From positions 372,001-436,000 of the forward strand of contig NZ_CP147841.1 in assembly GCF_037335815.1 (NCBI RefSeq): 64,000 nucleotides of DNA, read 5' to 3'. Under the pieces are notes generated by a model. It had not been told where the DNA came from. It saw only the letters and a program-made list of their open reading frames with translations, and made no database searches. Origin of the DNA: Salinirubellus litoreus. GTDB taxonomy: Archaea; Halobacteriota; Halobacteria; Halobacteriales; Haloarculaceae. The position numbers and the translations under genes are program-made. Shown here in pieces: positions 53,792 through 61,391 of this stretch (position 1 is its first letter; the number at the start of each line of letters is the position of its first letter).

Positions 53792-54373
53792 ATGAGACAC
53801 GTGACGATTCCGCAGGACCGCATCGGCGTCCTCATCGGCGAGGGCGGGGCGACGATGCGCGAGATCGAGTCGCGCGCGGAGGTCCGTCTCGACATCGACT
53901 CGGAGACGGGGTCGGTCCGCATCGAGTCGGTGGGCGACCCGGTCAAGGGGCTCGCCGGGCCGGACGTGGTGAAGGCCATCGGCCGGGGGTTCGCCCCCGA
54001 GGCGGCGCTCGAACTCGTCGACGACGACATGCGGATGCTGGAGATACTCGACCTCGACGCGGCCACCCGAAACCGGAACGACCTCCGGCGACAGAAGGGC
54101 CGACTCATCGGCGAGAACGGGAGGACGAGGGAACTGATGGAGGACCTCACCGGCGCGGACGTCGTCATCTACGGCTCGACGCTCGGCGTCATCGGCGGAC
54201 CCGAACAGGTCGACGCGGTCCGCTCGGCCGCCGAGATGATACTCGATGGCGCGCCCCACGGCGCGGTCTACTCGTTCCTCGAGCGCCGCCACAACGAGAT
54301 GAAATCGGAAGGCCTGGAGTACCACGAGTTCACTCCCGAGACGGCCCCCGAGGCCGGCGAGACGCCCGAGTGA
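53792..54373 (+). CDS. KH-domain RNA-binding protein (Pno1/Dim2-like)
   Basis: 193 residues. Two KH modules: IPQDRIGVLIGEGGATMREIE (about 5-25) and RRQKGRLIGENGRTRELMED (about 95-115), each with a GxxG loop (GEGG, GENG). The archaeal family is the counterpart of Pno1/Dim2, which assists small-subunit assembly and 16S 3'-end maturation. It normally neighbours aIF1A and rio1. A TATA-like GCTTGAAAC (53761-53769) lies about 27 bases before the ATG. Confidence 0.9.
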   Translation: MRHVTIPQDRIGVLIGEGGATMREIESRAEVRLDIDSETGSVRIESVGDPVKGLAGPDVVKAIGRGFAPEAALELVDDDMRMLEILDLDAATRNRNDLRRQKGRLIGENGRTRELMEDLTGADVVIYGSTLGVIGGPEQVDAVRSAAEMILDGAPHGAVYSFLERRHNEMKSEGLEYHEFTPETAPEAGETPE

Positions 54374-54513
54374 CGGCCCGCCCCGGTTCACGTTCCGGAT
54401 CCGTCGGACCCCGCCCTCGCCGCATATCGACTACTTAAACCCCGCTCTGTTACGCACTCACATGCCGCCCGGTAGTGTCCCGTCGGCCACTTTCCCGACG
54501 GCTTCCGCCACAC

Positions 54514-54520
54514 TTATATA
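54514..54520 (+). promoter_or_regulatory. TATA box of the thermosome gene
   Basis: TTATATA, with a purine/C-rich region before it and the ATG at 54548. This is the strongest TATA box in the window and fits a highly expressed chaperone gene. Confidence 0.7.
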
Positions 54521-54547
54521 GAATCACAAACAACGAATCCACCGACC

Positions 54548-56248
54548 ATGGCACAACAGATGGGCGGTCAGCCCCTCATCGTCCTCTCCGAGGACAGTCA
54601 GCGCACCAGCGGGCGCGACGCACAGTCGATGAACATCACGGCCGGGAAGGCCGTCGCCGAGTCCGTACGGACGACGCTCGGCCCGAAAGGGATGGACAAG
54701 ATGCTCGTCGACTCGACGGGCAACGTCGTCGTCACGAACGACGGCGTGACCATCCTCAAGGAAATGGACATCGAGCACCCGGCGGCTAACATGATCGTCG
54801 AGGTCGCCGAGACACAGGAGGACGAGACCGGCGACGGGACGACCACCAGCGTCGTCATCGCGGGCGAGCTCCTCGCGAAGGCCGAGGACCTCCTCGAACA
54901 GGACATCCACGCGACCATCCTCGCACAGGGGTACCGACAGGCCTCGGCGAAGGCCAAGGAGATCCTCGAGGAGAACGCCATCGAGGTCTCCGCGGATGAC
55001 CGCGACTACCTCGAGAAGGTCGCCTCCACGGCGATGACCGGCAAGGGCGCGGAGAACGCCCGCGACCTCCTCGCGGAACTCGTCGTCGACGCCGTGCTCG
55101 CCGTGCGCGACGACGACGGCATCGACACGGACAACGTCAAGATCGAGAAGGTCGTCGGCGGGAGCGTCGACGGGTCCGAGCTCGTCGAGGGCGTCATCAT
55201 CGACAAGGAGCGCGTCCACGACAACATGCCCTACGCGGTCGAGGACGCCAACATCGCGCTGCTGGACACCCCCATCGAGGTCAAGGAGACGGAGATCGAC
55301 GCCGAGGTCAACGTCACCGACCCCGACCAGCTCCAGCAGTTCCTCGACCAGGAGGAGAAACAGCTCAAAGAGATGGTCGACACGCTGGCCGACGTCGGCG
55401 CGAACGTCGTCTTCTGCCAGAAGGGCATCGACGACATGGCCCAGCACTACCTCGCCCAGGAGGGCATCCTGGCGGTTCGCCGCGCGAAGAAGTCCGACAT
55501 GAAGCGCCTGGCACGGGCCACCGGCGGCTCGGTCGTCTCCAACATCGACGACATCACCGCCGAGGACCTCGGCTTCGCCGGTAGCGTCGCCGAGAAGGAC
55601 GTCGGCGGTGACGAGCGCATCTTCGTCGAGGACGTCGAGGAGGCCAAGTCCGTCACGCTGATCCTGCGGGGCGGGACCGACCACGTCGTCGACGAGGTCG
55701 AGCGCGCCGTCGAGGACTCGCTCGGCGTCGTCCGCGTCACCCTCGAGGACGGGAAGGTGCTCCCCGGCGGCGGCTCCCCCGAGACGGAGCTGTCGATGGG
55801 CCTGCGCGAGTACGCCGACAGCGTCGAGGGCCGCGAACAGCTCGCCGTCGAGGCGTTCGCCGACGCCATCGACGTCATCCCGCGCACGCTCGCTGAGAAC
55901 GCGGGCCACGACCCGATCGACTCGCTGGTCGACCTGCGCTCGCGCCACGACGACGGCGAGACCTCCGCCGGGCTCGACGCCTACACCGGCGAGATCATCG
56001 ACATGGAGGAGGAGGGCGTCGTCGAGCCCCTCCGCGTGAAGACCCAGGCCATCGAGTCCGCGACCGAGGCCGCGGTCATGATCCTCCGCATCGACGACGT
56101 CATCGCCGCGGGCGACCTGGTCGGCGGCAAGTCCGACGACGACGACGACGACGAGATGGGCGGCGGCCCCGGCGGCCCCGGCGGTATGGGCGGCGGCATG
56201 GGCGGCATGGGCGGCGGTATGGGTGGCGGCATGGGCGGCATGATGTAA
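54548..56248 (+). CDS. ths: Thermosome subunit (group II chaperonin)
   Basis: 566 residues. Group II chaperonin signatures: TLGPKGMDKMLV (about 38), VVVTNDGVTILKEMDIEHPAAN, GDGTTTSVVIAGELL (ATP site), LRGGTDHVVDEVERAVEDSL, PGGGSPE and ESATEAAVMILRIDDVI. The C-terminus ends in repeated GGM units (from about 535), as in CCT/GroEL tails. It builds the two-ring folding machine of archaea. No second subunit gene is adjacent. The AT-rich 5' region has a strong TATA box. Confidence 0.97.
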   Translation: MAQQMGGQPLIVLSEDSQRTSGRDAQSMNITAGKAVAESVRTTLGPKGMDKMLVDSTGNVVVTNDGVTILKEMDIEHPAANMIVEVAETQEDETGDGTTTSVVIAGELLAKAEDLLEQDIHATILAQGYRQASAKAKEILEENAIEVSADDRDYLEKVASTAMTGKGAENARDLLAELVVDAVLAVRDDDGIDTDNVKIEKVVGGSVDGSELVEGVIIDKERVHDNMPYAVEDANIALLDTPIEVKETEIDAEVNVTDPDQLQQFLDQEEKQLKEMVDTLADVGANVVFCQKGIDDMAQHYLAQEGILAVRRAKKSDMKRLARATGGSVVSNIDDITAEDLGFAGSVAEKDVGGDERIFVEDVEEAKSVTLILRGGTDHVVDEVERAVEDSLGVVRVTLEDGKVLPGGGSPETELSMGLREYADSVEGREQLAVEAFADAIDVIPRTLAENAGHDPIDSLVDLRSRHDDGETSAGLDAYTGEIIDMEEEGVVEPLRVKTQAIESATEAAVMILRIDDVIAAGDLVGGKSDDDDDDEMGGGPGGPGGMGGGMGGMGGGMGGGMGGMM

Positions 56249-56352
56249 GCTCGGCCCCGCGCCACTCACATCCACGCCACCCGCACCGACCCCGACCTCG
56301 TATCGCCCGACGACCGAACGCATTTCTTTCGGCCGCACACACCACCCGATAG

Positions 56353-56385
56353 ATGCGCATGAACCACCGGAGGGTAACGAGGTGA
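56353..56385 (+). other. Ten-codon reading frame coupled to the cation exchanger gene
   Basis: ATG 56353 opens MRMNHRRVTR, whose TGA (56383-56385) overlaps the GTG start of the next gene. A GGAGGG stretch (56368-56373) about 9 bases before that GTG is a good Shine-Dalgarno site, unusual in this mostly leaderless genome. It may be an upstream ORF for re-initiation. Confidence 0.3.
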
Positions 56386-57332
56386 GCCTCGCGACCGATC
56401 TCCTGCTGATCGTCGTCGGGGGTGGGGCGCTCTGGTACGGCGCCGACCGGTTCGTCGAGAGCGCCGTCGCCCTCGCCCGCCGGTTCGGCCTCTCGGACGT
56501 CGTCACCGGCGTCGTCGTCGTGGGGATCGGCACCTCCGCCCCGGAGGTGGCCGTCTCCGCGGACGCCGCCCTCAGGGGTTCTCCCGACATCGCCGTCGCC
56601 AACGTGGTCGGGTCGAACTTCTTCAACCTGGGGCTCATCCTCGGGACGGTCGCGCTCCTGGGGCGTGTCAGGGTCCGGGGACAGCTCCTCCGGCGGGACG
56701 GGGTGGCGCTCCTCCTGGCGACGCTCGCGGTCCTCGGGCTCCTGTTCGACCGCCGGCTCGGCCGACCCGAGGCGGTACTGCTTCTCGTGGGACTGGCCGT
56801 ATACCTCGTGGTGCTCCTCCGGCGGAGCTCGCGGAGCACTCCGATCGCGGGCGGCGAGGCGGTCGAAGCGGGTCAGGGAGACCGGCCCCTGCTCGTCGCG
56901 CTCGGGCTCCTCGGCGGGCTCGCGCTCGTCCTCCTGGGTGCCGACGTGCTGGTCCAGGGGGCTTCCGCGCTGGCTCTCGACGCCGGCGTCTCGGAGTGGG
57001 CCGTCGGCATCACCGTCGTCGCGGCGGGGACCTCCAGCCCGGAGCTGGCGGCGGCGCTCGCGGCCGCACGGCAGGGCCGCCCCGGGCTCTCGGCGGGGAA
57101 CGTCGTCGGGAGTTCGACGTTCAACCTGCTCGCCGTCCTCGGGGTGGCGGGCGTCATCGAACCGCTCTCAGTCGCCCCGAACGCGCCCGGCAGCCTCCTC
57201 TGGCTGTGCGGGCTCGTCGTCCTCGTCCTCGTCCTCTTCCGGTCGGGCCACGTCCTCACCCGGGTCGAAGGAGCGCTGCTCGTCCTCGCCGCGCTCGCGC
57301 GCTGGGCGGTCGACCTGCTCGGCGGCGCGTGA
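56382..57332 (+). CDS. Calcium/sodium:cation antiporter (CaCA family)
   Basis: 316 residues from GTG 56382, with about ten membrane helices. Both alpha repeats are present: GIGTSAPEVAVSADAA ... NVVGSNFFNL (about 48-85) and AAGTSSPELAAALAAA ... NVVGSSTFNL (about 210-250). The Glu in each PE pair binds the cation. Na+/Ca2+ exchange is likely in a high-salt organism. It is convergent, with no spacer, with the CNNM-type gene. Confidence 0.92.
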   Translation: MSLATDLLLIVVGGGALWYGADRFVESAVALARRFGLSDVVTGVVVVGIGTSAPEVAVSADAALRGSPDIAVANVVGSNFFNLGLILGTVALLGRVRVRGQLLRRDGVALLLATLAVLGLLFDRRLGRPEAVLLLVGLAVYLVVLLRRSSRSTPIAGGEAVEAGQGDRPLLVALGLLGGLALVLLGADVLVQGASALALDAGVSEWAVGITVVAAGTSSPELAAALAAARQGRPGLSAGNVVGSSTFNLLAVLGVAGVIEPLSVAPNAPGSLLWLCGLVVLVLVLFRSGHVLTRVEGALLVLAALARWAVDLLGGA

Positions 57333-58706
57333 CTACCCGGGCCGACCCGAGCCGGAACTGACTCCCCCGTTCCCTTCCCCGTCCGCGTTCCCGTCCCCGT
57401 TCCCGGGCGGTCGCTCGTCCGTCCGGACTTCGTTCCGGTCCGTTCCGCCACCGTCGGGCCCCTCGTGCTCGCCCGTCCGCCGTTCGACGACGACCCGTCG
57501 GACCCGGTTGTCCTCGACGGCCTCGATACTGACGAGCGTGCCGTCGAACTCGATCCGTTCACCCCGTTCCGGTGGCCGGCCGAGCGCGTCCACGAGCAGT
57601 CCGGCGATCGTCGCGGCAGGGTCACCCGGAAGCGCCGGCCCGTCGAGCGCGTCGTTGACGGCCCCGACGGTCGCGATCCCGCGGGCGCGGACCCCCCCGT
57701 CCGGCAGGGGGACGACCCGGCGGCGTTCCCCGACGTCGAGGATCTCGCCGACGAGCTCCTCGACGATGTCCTCGGCGGTGAGGAGCCCCTCGACGGCCCC
57801 GAACTCGTCGAAGACGACCGCGAGTTCGCCCTCCCCCGCCTGCATGGCCGCGAGCGTCTCGTCGACCCGGCGGGACTCGAAGGCGTGGATGATCGGCAGC
57901 AGGAACTCGTCGAGCGAGGCCGCGGGATTCGCGCGGGCCAGGTCGCGCACGTCGACGTAGCCGACCACCTCGTCGAGGCTCCCCCGGTACGCGGGGGCCC
58001 TGGTGATCCGGGCGTCGAGACACGTTTCGAGGGCCGCCCCGACCGTGCCGTCGGCGTCGACGGCCACCACGTCCGTCCGGGGGATCATCACGTCCGCGAC
58101 GGTGGTCCCGGAGAACTCGAACACCCGCTCGATGAGCGTCTGCTCGTCGCCCTCGATGACGCCGAGGCGCTCGGCGGTCTCCACCATCGCCGTGATGTCC
58201 TCGCGGGTGACGTACGGCCGTTCGATGTCCCGACCGCCGCCGATGAGGGTGTTCATCGCACCGGTGACGGTATCGAAGACGGCGACGACGGGGTAGAGGA
58301 GCCGCTGGAGGAACACGACGGGGCCGGCGACCCGCCGGGACCACGACTCGGCGTTGGCGACCCCGTAGGACTTCGGGAGGATCTCGCCGAAGATCAGGAC
58401 GACCGTCCCGACGACGAACGTCGAGACGAGCGCGGCGTCGGTCGCCGAGAGCGACCGGGTGAGCAGGGCCGTCGTCACGGCCGCGATGGCGGCGTTCACG
58501 AAGTTGTTCCCGACGAGGATCGTCACCAGCAGGCGGTGGGGGTCGTCCCGAAGTCGTCGGAGCGCCTCGATTCCGCGGCCCTCCATCGTCTCGACGCGGT
58601 GGTTCTCGAGCGAGAAGATCGATATCTCGGTCGAGGAGAAGAACGCGCTCACGGCGGTGAGCGCGACGAGGAGGAGCACACCCGCGGACGTGGACAGCGT
58701 GGCCAT
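57333..58706 (-). CDS. CNNM/CorC-type membrane protein (DUF21 + CBS + CorC_HlyC)
   Basis: 457 residues. DUF21 with four helices (LLLVALTAVSAFFSSTEISI to VVAVFDTVTGAMNTL, about 1-165), CBS pair (about 185-310, ADVMIPRTDVVAVDADG), CorC_HlyC (about 330-400, DGGVRARGIATVGAVNDAL), then a Gly/Asp-rich tail that looks disordered. A paralogue of 15971-17302 with a different N-terminus and tail. Likely involved in Mg2+ or Co2+ homeostasis. Its stop touches the stop of the cation exchanger, which may reflect a shared role in cation balance. Confidence 0.88.
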   Translation of the reverse strand: MATLSTSAGVLLLVALTAVSAFFSSTEISIFSLENHRVETMEGRGIEALRRLRDDPHRLLVTILVGNNFVNAAIAAVTTALLTRSLSATDAALVSTFVVGTVVLIFGEILPKSYGVANAESWSRRVAGPVVFLQRLLYPVVAVFDTVTGAMNTLIGGGRDIERPYVTREDITAMVETAERLGVIEGDEQTLIERVFEFSGTTVADVMIPRTDVVAVDADGTVGAALETCLDARITRAPAYRGSLDEVVGYVDVRDLARANPAASLDEFLLPIIHAFESRRVDETLAAMQAGEGELAVVFDEFGAVEGLLTAEDIVEELVGEILDVGERRRVVPLPDGGVRARGIATVGAVNDALDGPALPGDPAATIAGLLVDALGRPPERGERIEFDGTLVSIEAVEDNRVRRVVVERRTGEHEGPDGGGTDRNEVRTDERPPGNGDGNADGEGNGGVSSGSGRPG

Positions 58707-58933
58707 ACCGGGTGTGGTAGTGCGCGAGTCAAGTAGGCGGGGGTCTGACGTCGGTTTCTGGACCGGGGGTCGTTGTTCTGTGGGTCACCGACCGAGGTGT
58801 TGGCTATGGTCGGACATGGAGGGTAGAGTCCTGTGATGCCCTTCGGACGCTCCGTGATGCCGGATCGTTTCCGAGGAACGACAATCCCTACGGCGTGCGA
58901 TGGGGGCGGATCACGGCGTATCGTCGGGAAGAG

Positions 58934-59155
58934 ATGGAGCCGACAGTCATCCCCGATTGGTGTAGTGTGTTTCAGCTGGTACTCGAAGAGCACTACAATC
59001 GGATGACTGAAGCGGGAGAAGATGGATCAGCGACGATCGTATCGGGATACCTCTTAGCTACTTATCCGCTTAGAACCCGGCCGAGATATCCGTTTCTCGT
59101 CTGTATCGTCAACAAATACAATAATCACGCCGGTCTCAACTTCGACTATGGGTGA
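58934..59155 (+). CDS. Possible small protein at the low-GC island edge
   Basis: 73 residues from ATG 58934 (GTG 58895 adds 13). The sequence reads protein-like (SVFQLVLEEHYNRMTEAGE, then SGYLLATYPLRTRPRYPFLV), and its TGA overlaps the ATG of the next gene (ATGGGTGA, 59148-59155). Against it: the next gene's TATA-like box lies inside it at 59114. It may be a remnant. No family recognised. The stretch 58707-58933 before it shows nothing. Confidence 0.3.
   Translation: MEPTVIPDWCSVFQLVLEEHYNRMTEAGEDGSATIVSGYLLATYPLRTRPRYPFLVCIVNKYNNHAGLNFDYG
59114..59126 (+). promoter_or_regulatory. TATA-like box of the DUF6414-like gene
   Basis: AAATACAATAATC, about 28 bases before ATG 59148. It fits leaderless transcription, although this whole island is AT-richer than its surroundings. 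Confidence 0.5.
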
Positions 59156-59987
59156 GCTACGAGAGTTCGTATATATTGATGACGAGAGTCTGAATAGCAA
59201 TCTATCCTCTCTGGGAAGAGGGGTTCCATCTGAAATTATTCAGTCAAGCGAAGGTGAAACAGAGAAGGCGGGTCAAGCTGGAGGCACAATTTGGGGTATT
59301 GGCGCGAAGGGAAAGTACGCAGGGATCGATCGAAATACTATCGAGACTACGCTCCAGATTACCGCCCCCTATCGATTTCAAGACTTACTGAATGCGCTGG
59401 AGGAGAACGATATCGAAATTCACCATAACCCCGATCCGCGGTCCGTAGCGAGGGGTGATGTCGTACGTATTGAAGGCCAAGCCAAGCCCATGTCTCTGTT
59501 CAAGTTTGAGGTGACGCTAAAGACGATTCGTGAACTGCTGAACCAACAAACTCAGCAATCATTAGAGGAATTAGATGATGCCGAAATCGAGGAAGACGTA
59601 GACCTTGCACAGTTAGACGTTATCCAAGAACTGATCGAGCATTTTACTGGTTCAACACTTCCGCTCAGAGTTGTGACTGACGATGCGAAGTACGGGGTGG
59701 CTCTGGATAGGGAAAAGATGAGGCTGTCCCCATCAAGAGCGTTCCTAAATGAGCAGGAATACACCCTATTTGGGCGTGTCGACCAGCGGATATTAGCTGA
59801 TAGCTCGTGGGATCCTATTCTTGCCACGAAAATATTGAATCGATATCTGCCAGAAGATTCCTCAAGCGAGGAAATGAGAGAATCGCTCGAAGAAGTGGCT
59901 CGCGAAATAAACCTCTCTATGGAGGCCGAAGACTGGGAGTTGACAGGGCATACAGCGACGATCCACCCTATCGTGTTGTTCTGGTGA
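59148..59987 (+). CDS. DUF6414-like protein in a low-GC island
   Basis: 279 residues. It begins MGELREFVYIDDESLNSNLS, matching the start of DUF6414 proteins (xEFIYLDxxxxxSxxAQ). It has a GQAGGTIWGIGAKGKYAG segment and ends TGHTATIHPIVLFW. The middle is helical and acidic (ELDDAEIEEDVDLAQ). G+C is visibly lower, near half, against roughly two thirds or more around it, and AT-ending codons are common, so it was probably acquired. DUF6414 has no established function that I know of. It stands alone between the CNNM-type gene and lrp. Confidence 0.7.
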   Translation: MGELREFVYIDDESLNSNLSSLGRGVPSEIIQSSEGETEKAGQAGGTIWGIGAKGKYAGIDRNTIETTLQITAPYRFQDLLNALEENDIEIHHNPDPRSVARGDVVRIEGQAKPMSLFKFEVTLKTIRELLNQQTQQSLEELDDAEIEEDVDLAQLDVIQELIEHFTGSTLPLRVVTDDAKYGVALDREKMRLSPSRAFLNEQEYTLFGRVDQRILADSSWDPILATKILNRYLPEDSSSEEMRESLEEVAREINLSMEAEDWELTGHTATIHPIVLFW

Positions 59988-60180
59988 CTTTTATAGTTAG
60001 TCGTTAACGCTTACTTCACGCCCTATTTGAGTGCCTTATTACAGCGATTGAATTCGTCTGTCCACTACTACCTCCATTGTGCGACGAGAAAATCGGTGCC
60101 TCGGAATATCCATACACCCTCGGGGGGACGTGTGGCGTTTTCAGATAAACGATTGCAGAGCGAGAATTCGATCAAGGCGG

Positions 60181-60352
60181 GAATGAAAGGGGCCGGTGGC
60201 TCGACGAACCCGGCCGATGGTGAGCTGAACCGAGTGAGGCGAACGTCGCTGGACTCGCTTCGCTCGTCCAGCGGAACAAGGACCGCAGGCTCGAGCGAAG
60301 CGAGGGACAAGGATCGTAGCGAGGCCTGGGAGTCGAGCCGTCGGGGGCTTTC
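60181..60352 (+). repeat. Dispersed repeat, copy 1 (ends GAAAGGGGCCG / CGGGGGCTTTC)
   Basis: Starts at TGAAAGGGGCCG and ends at CCGTCGGGGGCTTTC. The ends are imperfect inverted repeats of each other. The interior is rich in CGCTCG / CGAGCG runs (CGCTTCGCTCGTCC, GAGCGAAGCGAGGGAC) and has no acidic coding frame. A second, shorter copy lies in opposite orientation at 60489-60600. The preceding stretch 59988-60180 shows nothing definite. Confidence 0.65.
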
Positions 60353-60488
60353 CACCTATAGTCTCGGTACCTCCGTCCGCTGCCTTCGGCTCATCTGGAC
60401 ACCACCTTCAGATGCACCGATGACGAGGCCGTTGAAGATAGTGCTCGAATAAGTGTTCCCGCGCTGTTGCAGCTACCAAGAACGGATC

Positions 60489-60600
60489 GAAAGCCCCCGT
60501 CGGCTACGCTCCCGGGAACCACGCTGTGCTCCTCGCTCGCTACGCTCGCTGCGGTGCTTTCGGGTTCCGGGTTCGCGTACCCGGCGGCCCCTTTCAGTCC
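60489..60600 (-). repeat. Dispersed repeat, copy 2, inverted
   Basis: On the plus strand it runs from GAAAGCCCCCG to CGGCCCCTTTCAGTC, so read on the minus strand it has the same two ends as copy 1. The middle differs in length and sequence but keeps CGCTCGCTACGCTCGCT-type runs. The two copies bracket 136 bases (60353-60488) in which I see no gene. Confidence 0.65.
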
Positions 60601-60687
60601 CACCCGATCCGGTCGGATGGGTCGCGGTCGCGTCTCCGAATCCCGCCCATTCGAACCACCGTGCGGAGCGGTTGGGTGAGAACGCCC

Positions 60688-61143
60688 CTACTCGACGTCG
60701 AGCGGGAACTGCTCGTTCTCGAGGACCGTGTTGAGGACGACGCTGGTGTTCGACTCCTTGATGTCGGGGTCGACCAGTAGCTCCTTGATCTGGTCGTTCA
60801 TCGCGTCCGTGTCGCGGAACTTCCCGATGGCGATGACGTCGTGGTCGCCGGTCACCTCGTAGACGGAGACCATCTGCTGGTGACCCTGGAGCCGGTCGGT
60901 GATCTCGGGGAGGGCGCTCCCCTCGACCTTCAGCTGGATGACCGCGGTGACGTCGTAGCCGAGTTCGTCGTAGTCGACCTTCGGGGTGTAGCCCCTGATG
61001 ACGCCGCGCTCCTCGAGGTCCGAGAGGTGGTTCGAGACGGTGGTGACGGAGACGTCGAGGCGTTCGGCGAGGCTCCGGAGCGATGCGCGGCCGTCGTCCA
61101 GCAGCGCGTTGATGAGTCGCTCGTCGAGGTTTTCGTAGGTCAT
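60688..61143 (-). CDS. lrp: Lrp/AsnC-family transcriptional regulator
   Basis: 151 residues. HTH at residues 8-55 (DERLINALLDDGRASLRSLA ... VSVTTVSNHLSDLEERGVI) and a RAM effector domain (VTAVIQLKVEGSALPEI ... YEVTGDHDVIAIGKF). The position divergent from glnA is conserved in haloarchaea, and such Lrp proteins respond to amino acids and control glutamine synthetase and related genes. A TATA-like box (TTAGAACTTTAC on the plus strand, about 61169-61180) lies about 30 bases before the ATG. Confidence 0.93.
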   Translation of the reverse strand: MTYENLDERLINALLDDGRASLRSLAERLDVSVTTVSNHLSDLEERGVIRGYTPKVDYDELGYDVTAVIQLKVEGSALPEITDRLQGHQQMVSVYEVTGDHDVIAIGKFRDTDAMNDQIKELLVDPDIKESNTSVVLNTVLENEQFPLDVE

Positions 61144-61283
61144 GCACCCCGCTTGGGCGTCCCCCCCTTAGAACTTTACGAACATCCATTTCCGGTCGTC
61201 GGGGGGTGGGGCACCACCCACCCACTCACCGCGACACCCGGTTCGACCACGTCGGGTTCTACTCGATTGTTCCCCGCGAACGT

Positions 61284-61360
61284 CCGGAATAATCCGGGAA
61301 GACCCACACTATACCCCGCAGAGCCGGGGAATGAGTTGCGTGAATCAGTAGGGTTTTAGT
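61284..61360 (+). promoter_or_regulatory. glnA control region: dyads and TATA box
   Basis: CCGGA-ATAA-TCCGG (61284-61297) is a spaced dyad typical of Lrp-type or other dimeric operators. CCCCG-CAGAGC-CGGGG (61314-61329) is a second one. TTTTAGT (61354-61360) is the likely TATA box, 32-38 bases before ATG 61392. The regulators are inferred from the divergent lrp gene. Confidence 0.45.
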
Positions 61361-61391
61361 CCCCGGAGTGTAGGGGTAGGCTGTCTGAGAA

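Noticed and set aside
56155..56245. GGCGGC-type repeats at the end of the thermosome gene
   Set aside because: They encode the normal GGM tail of group II chaperonins, so they are not a separate repeat element.
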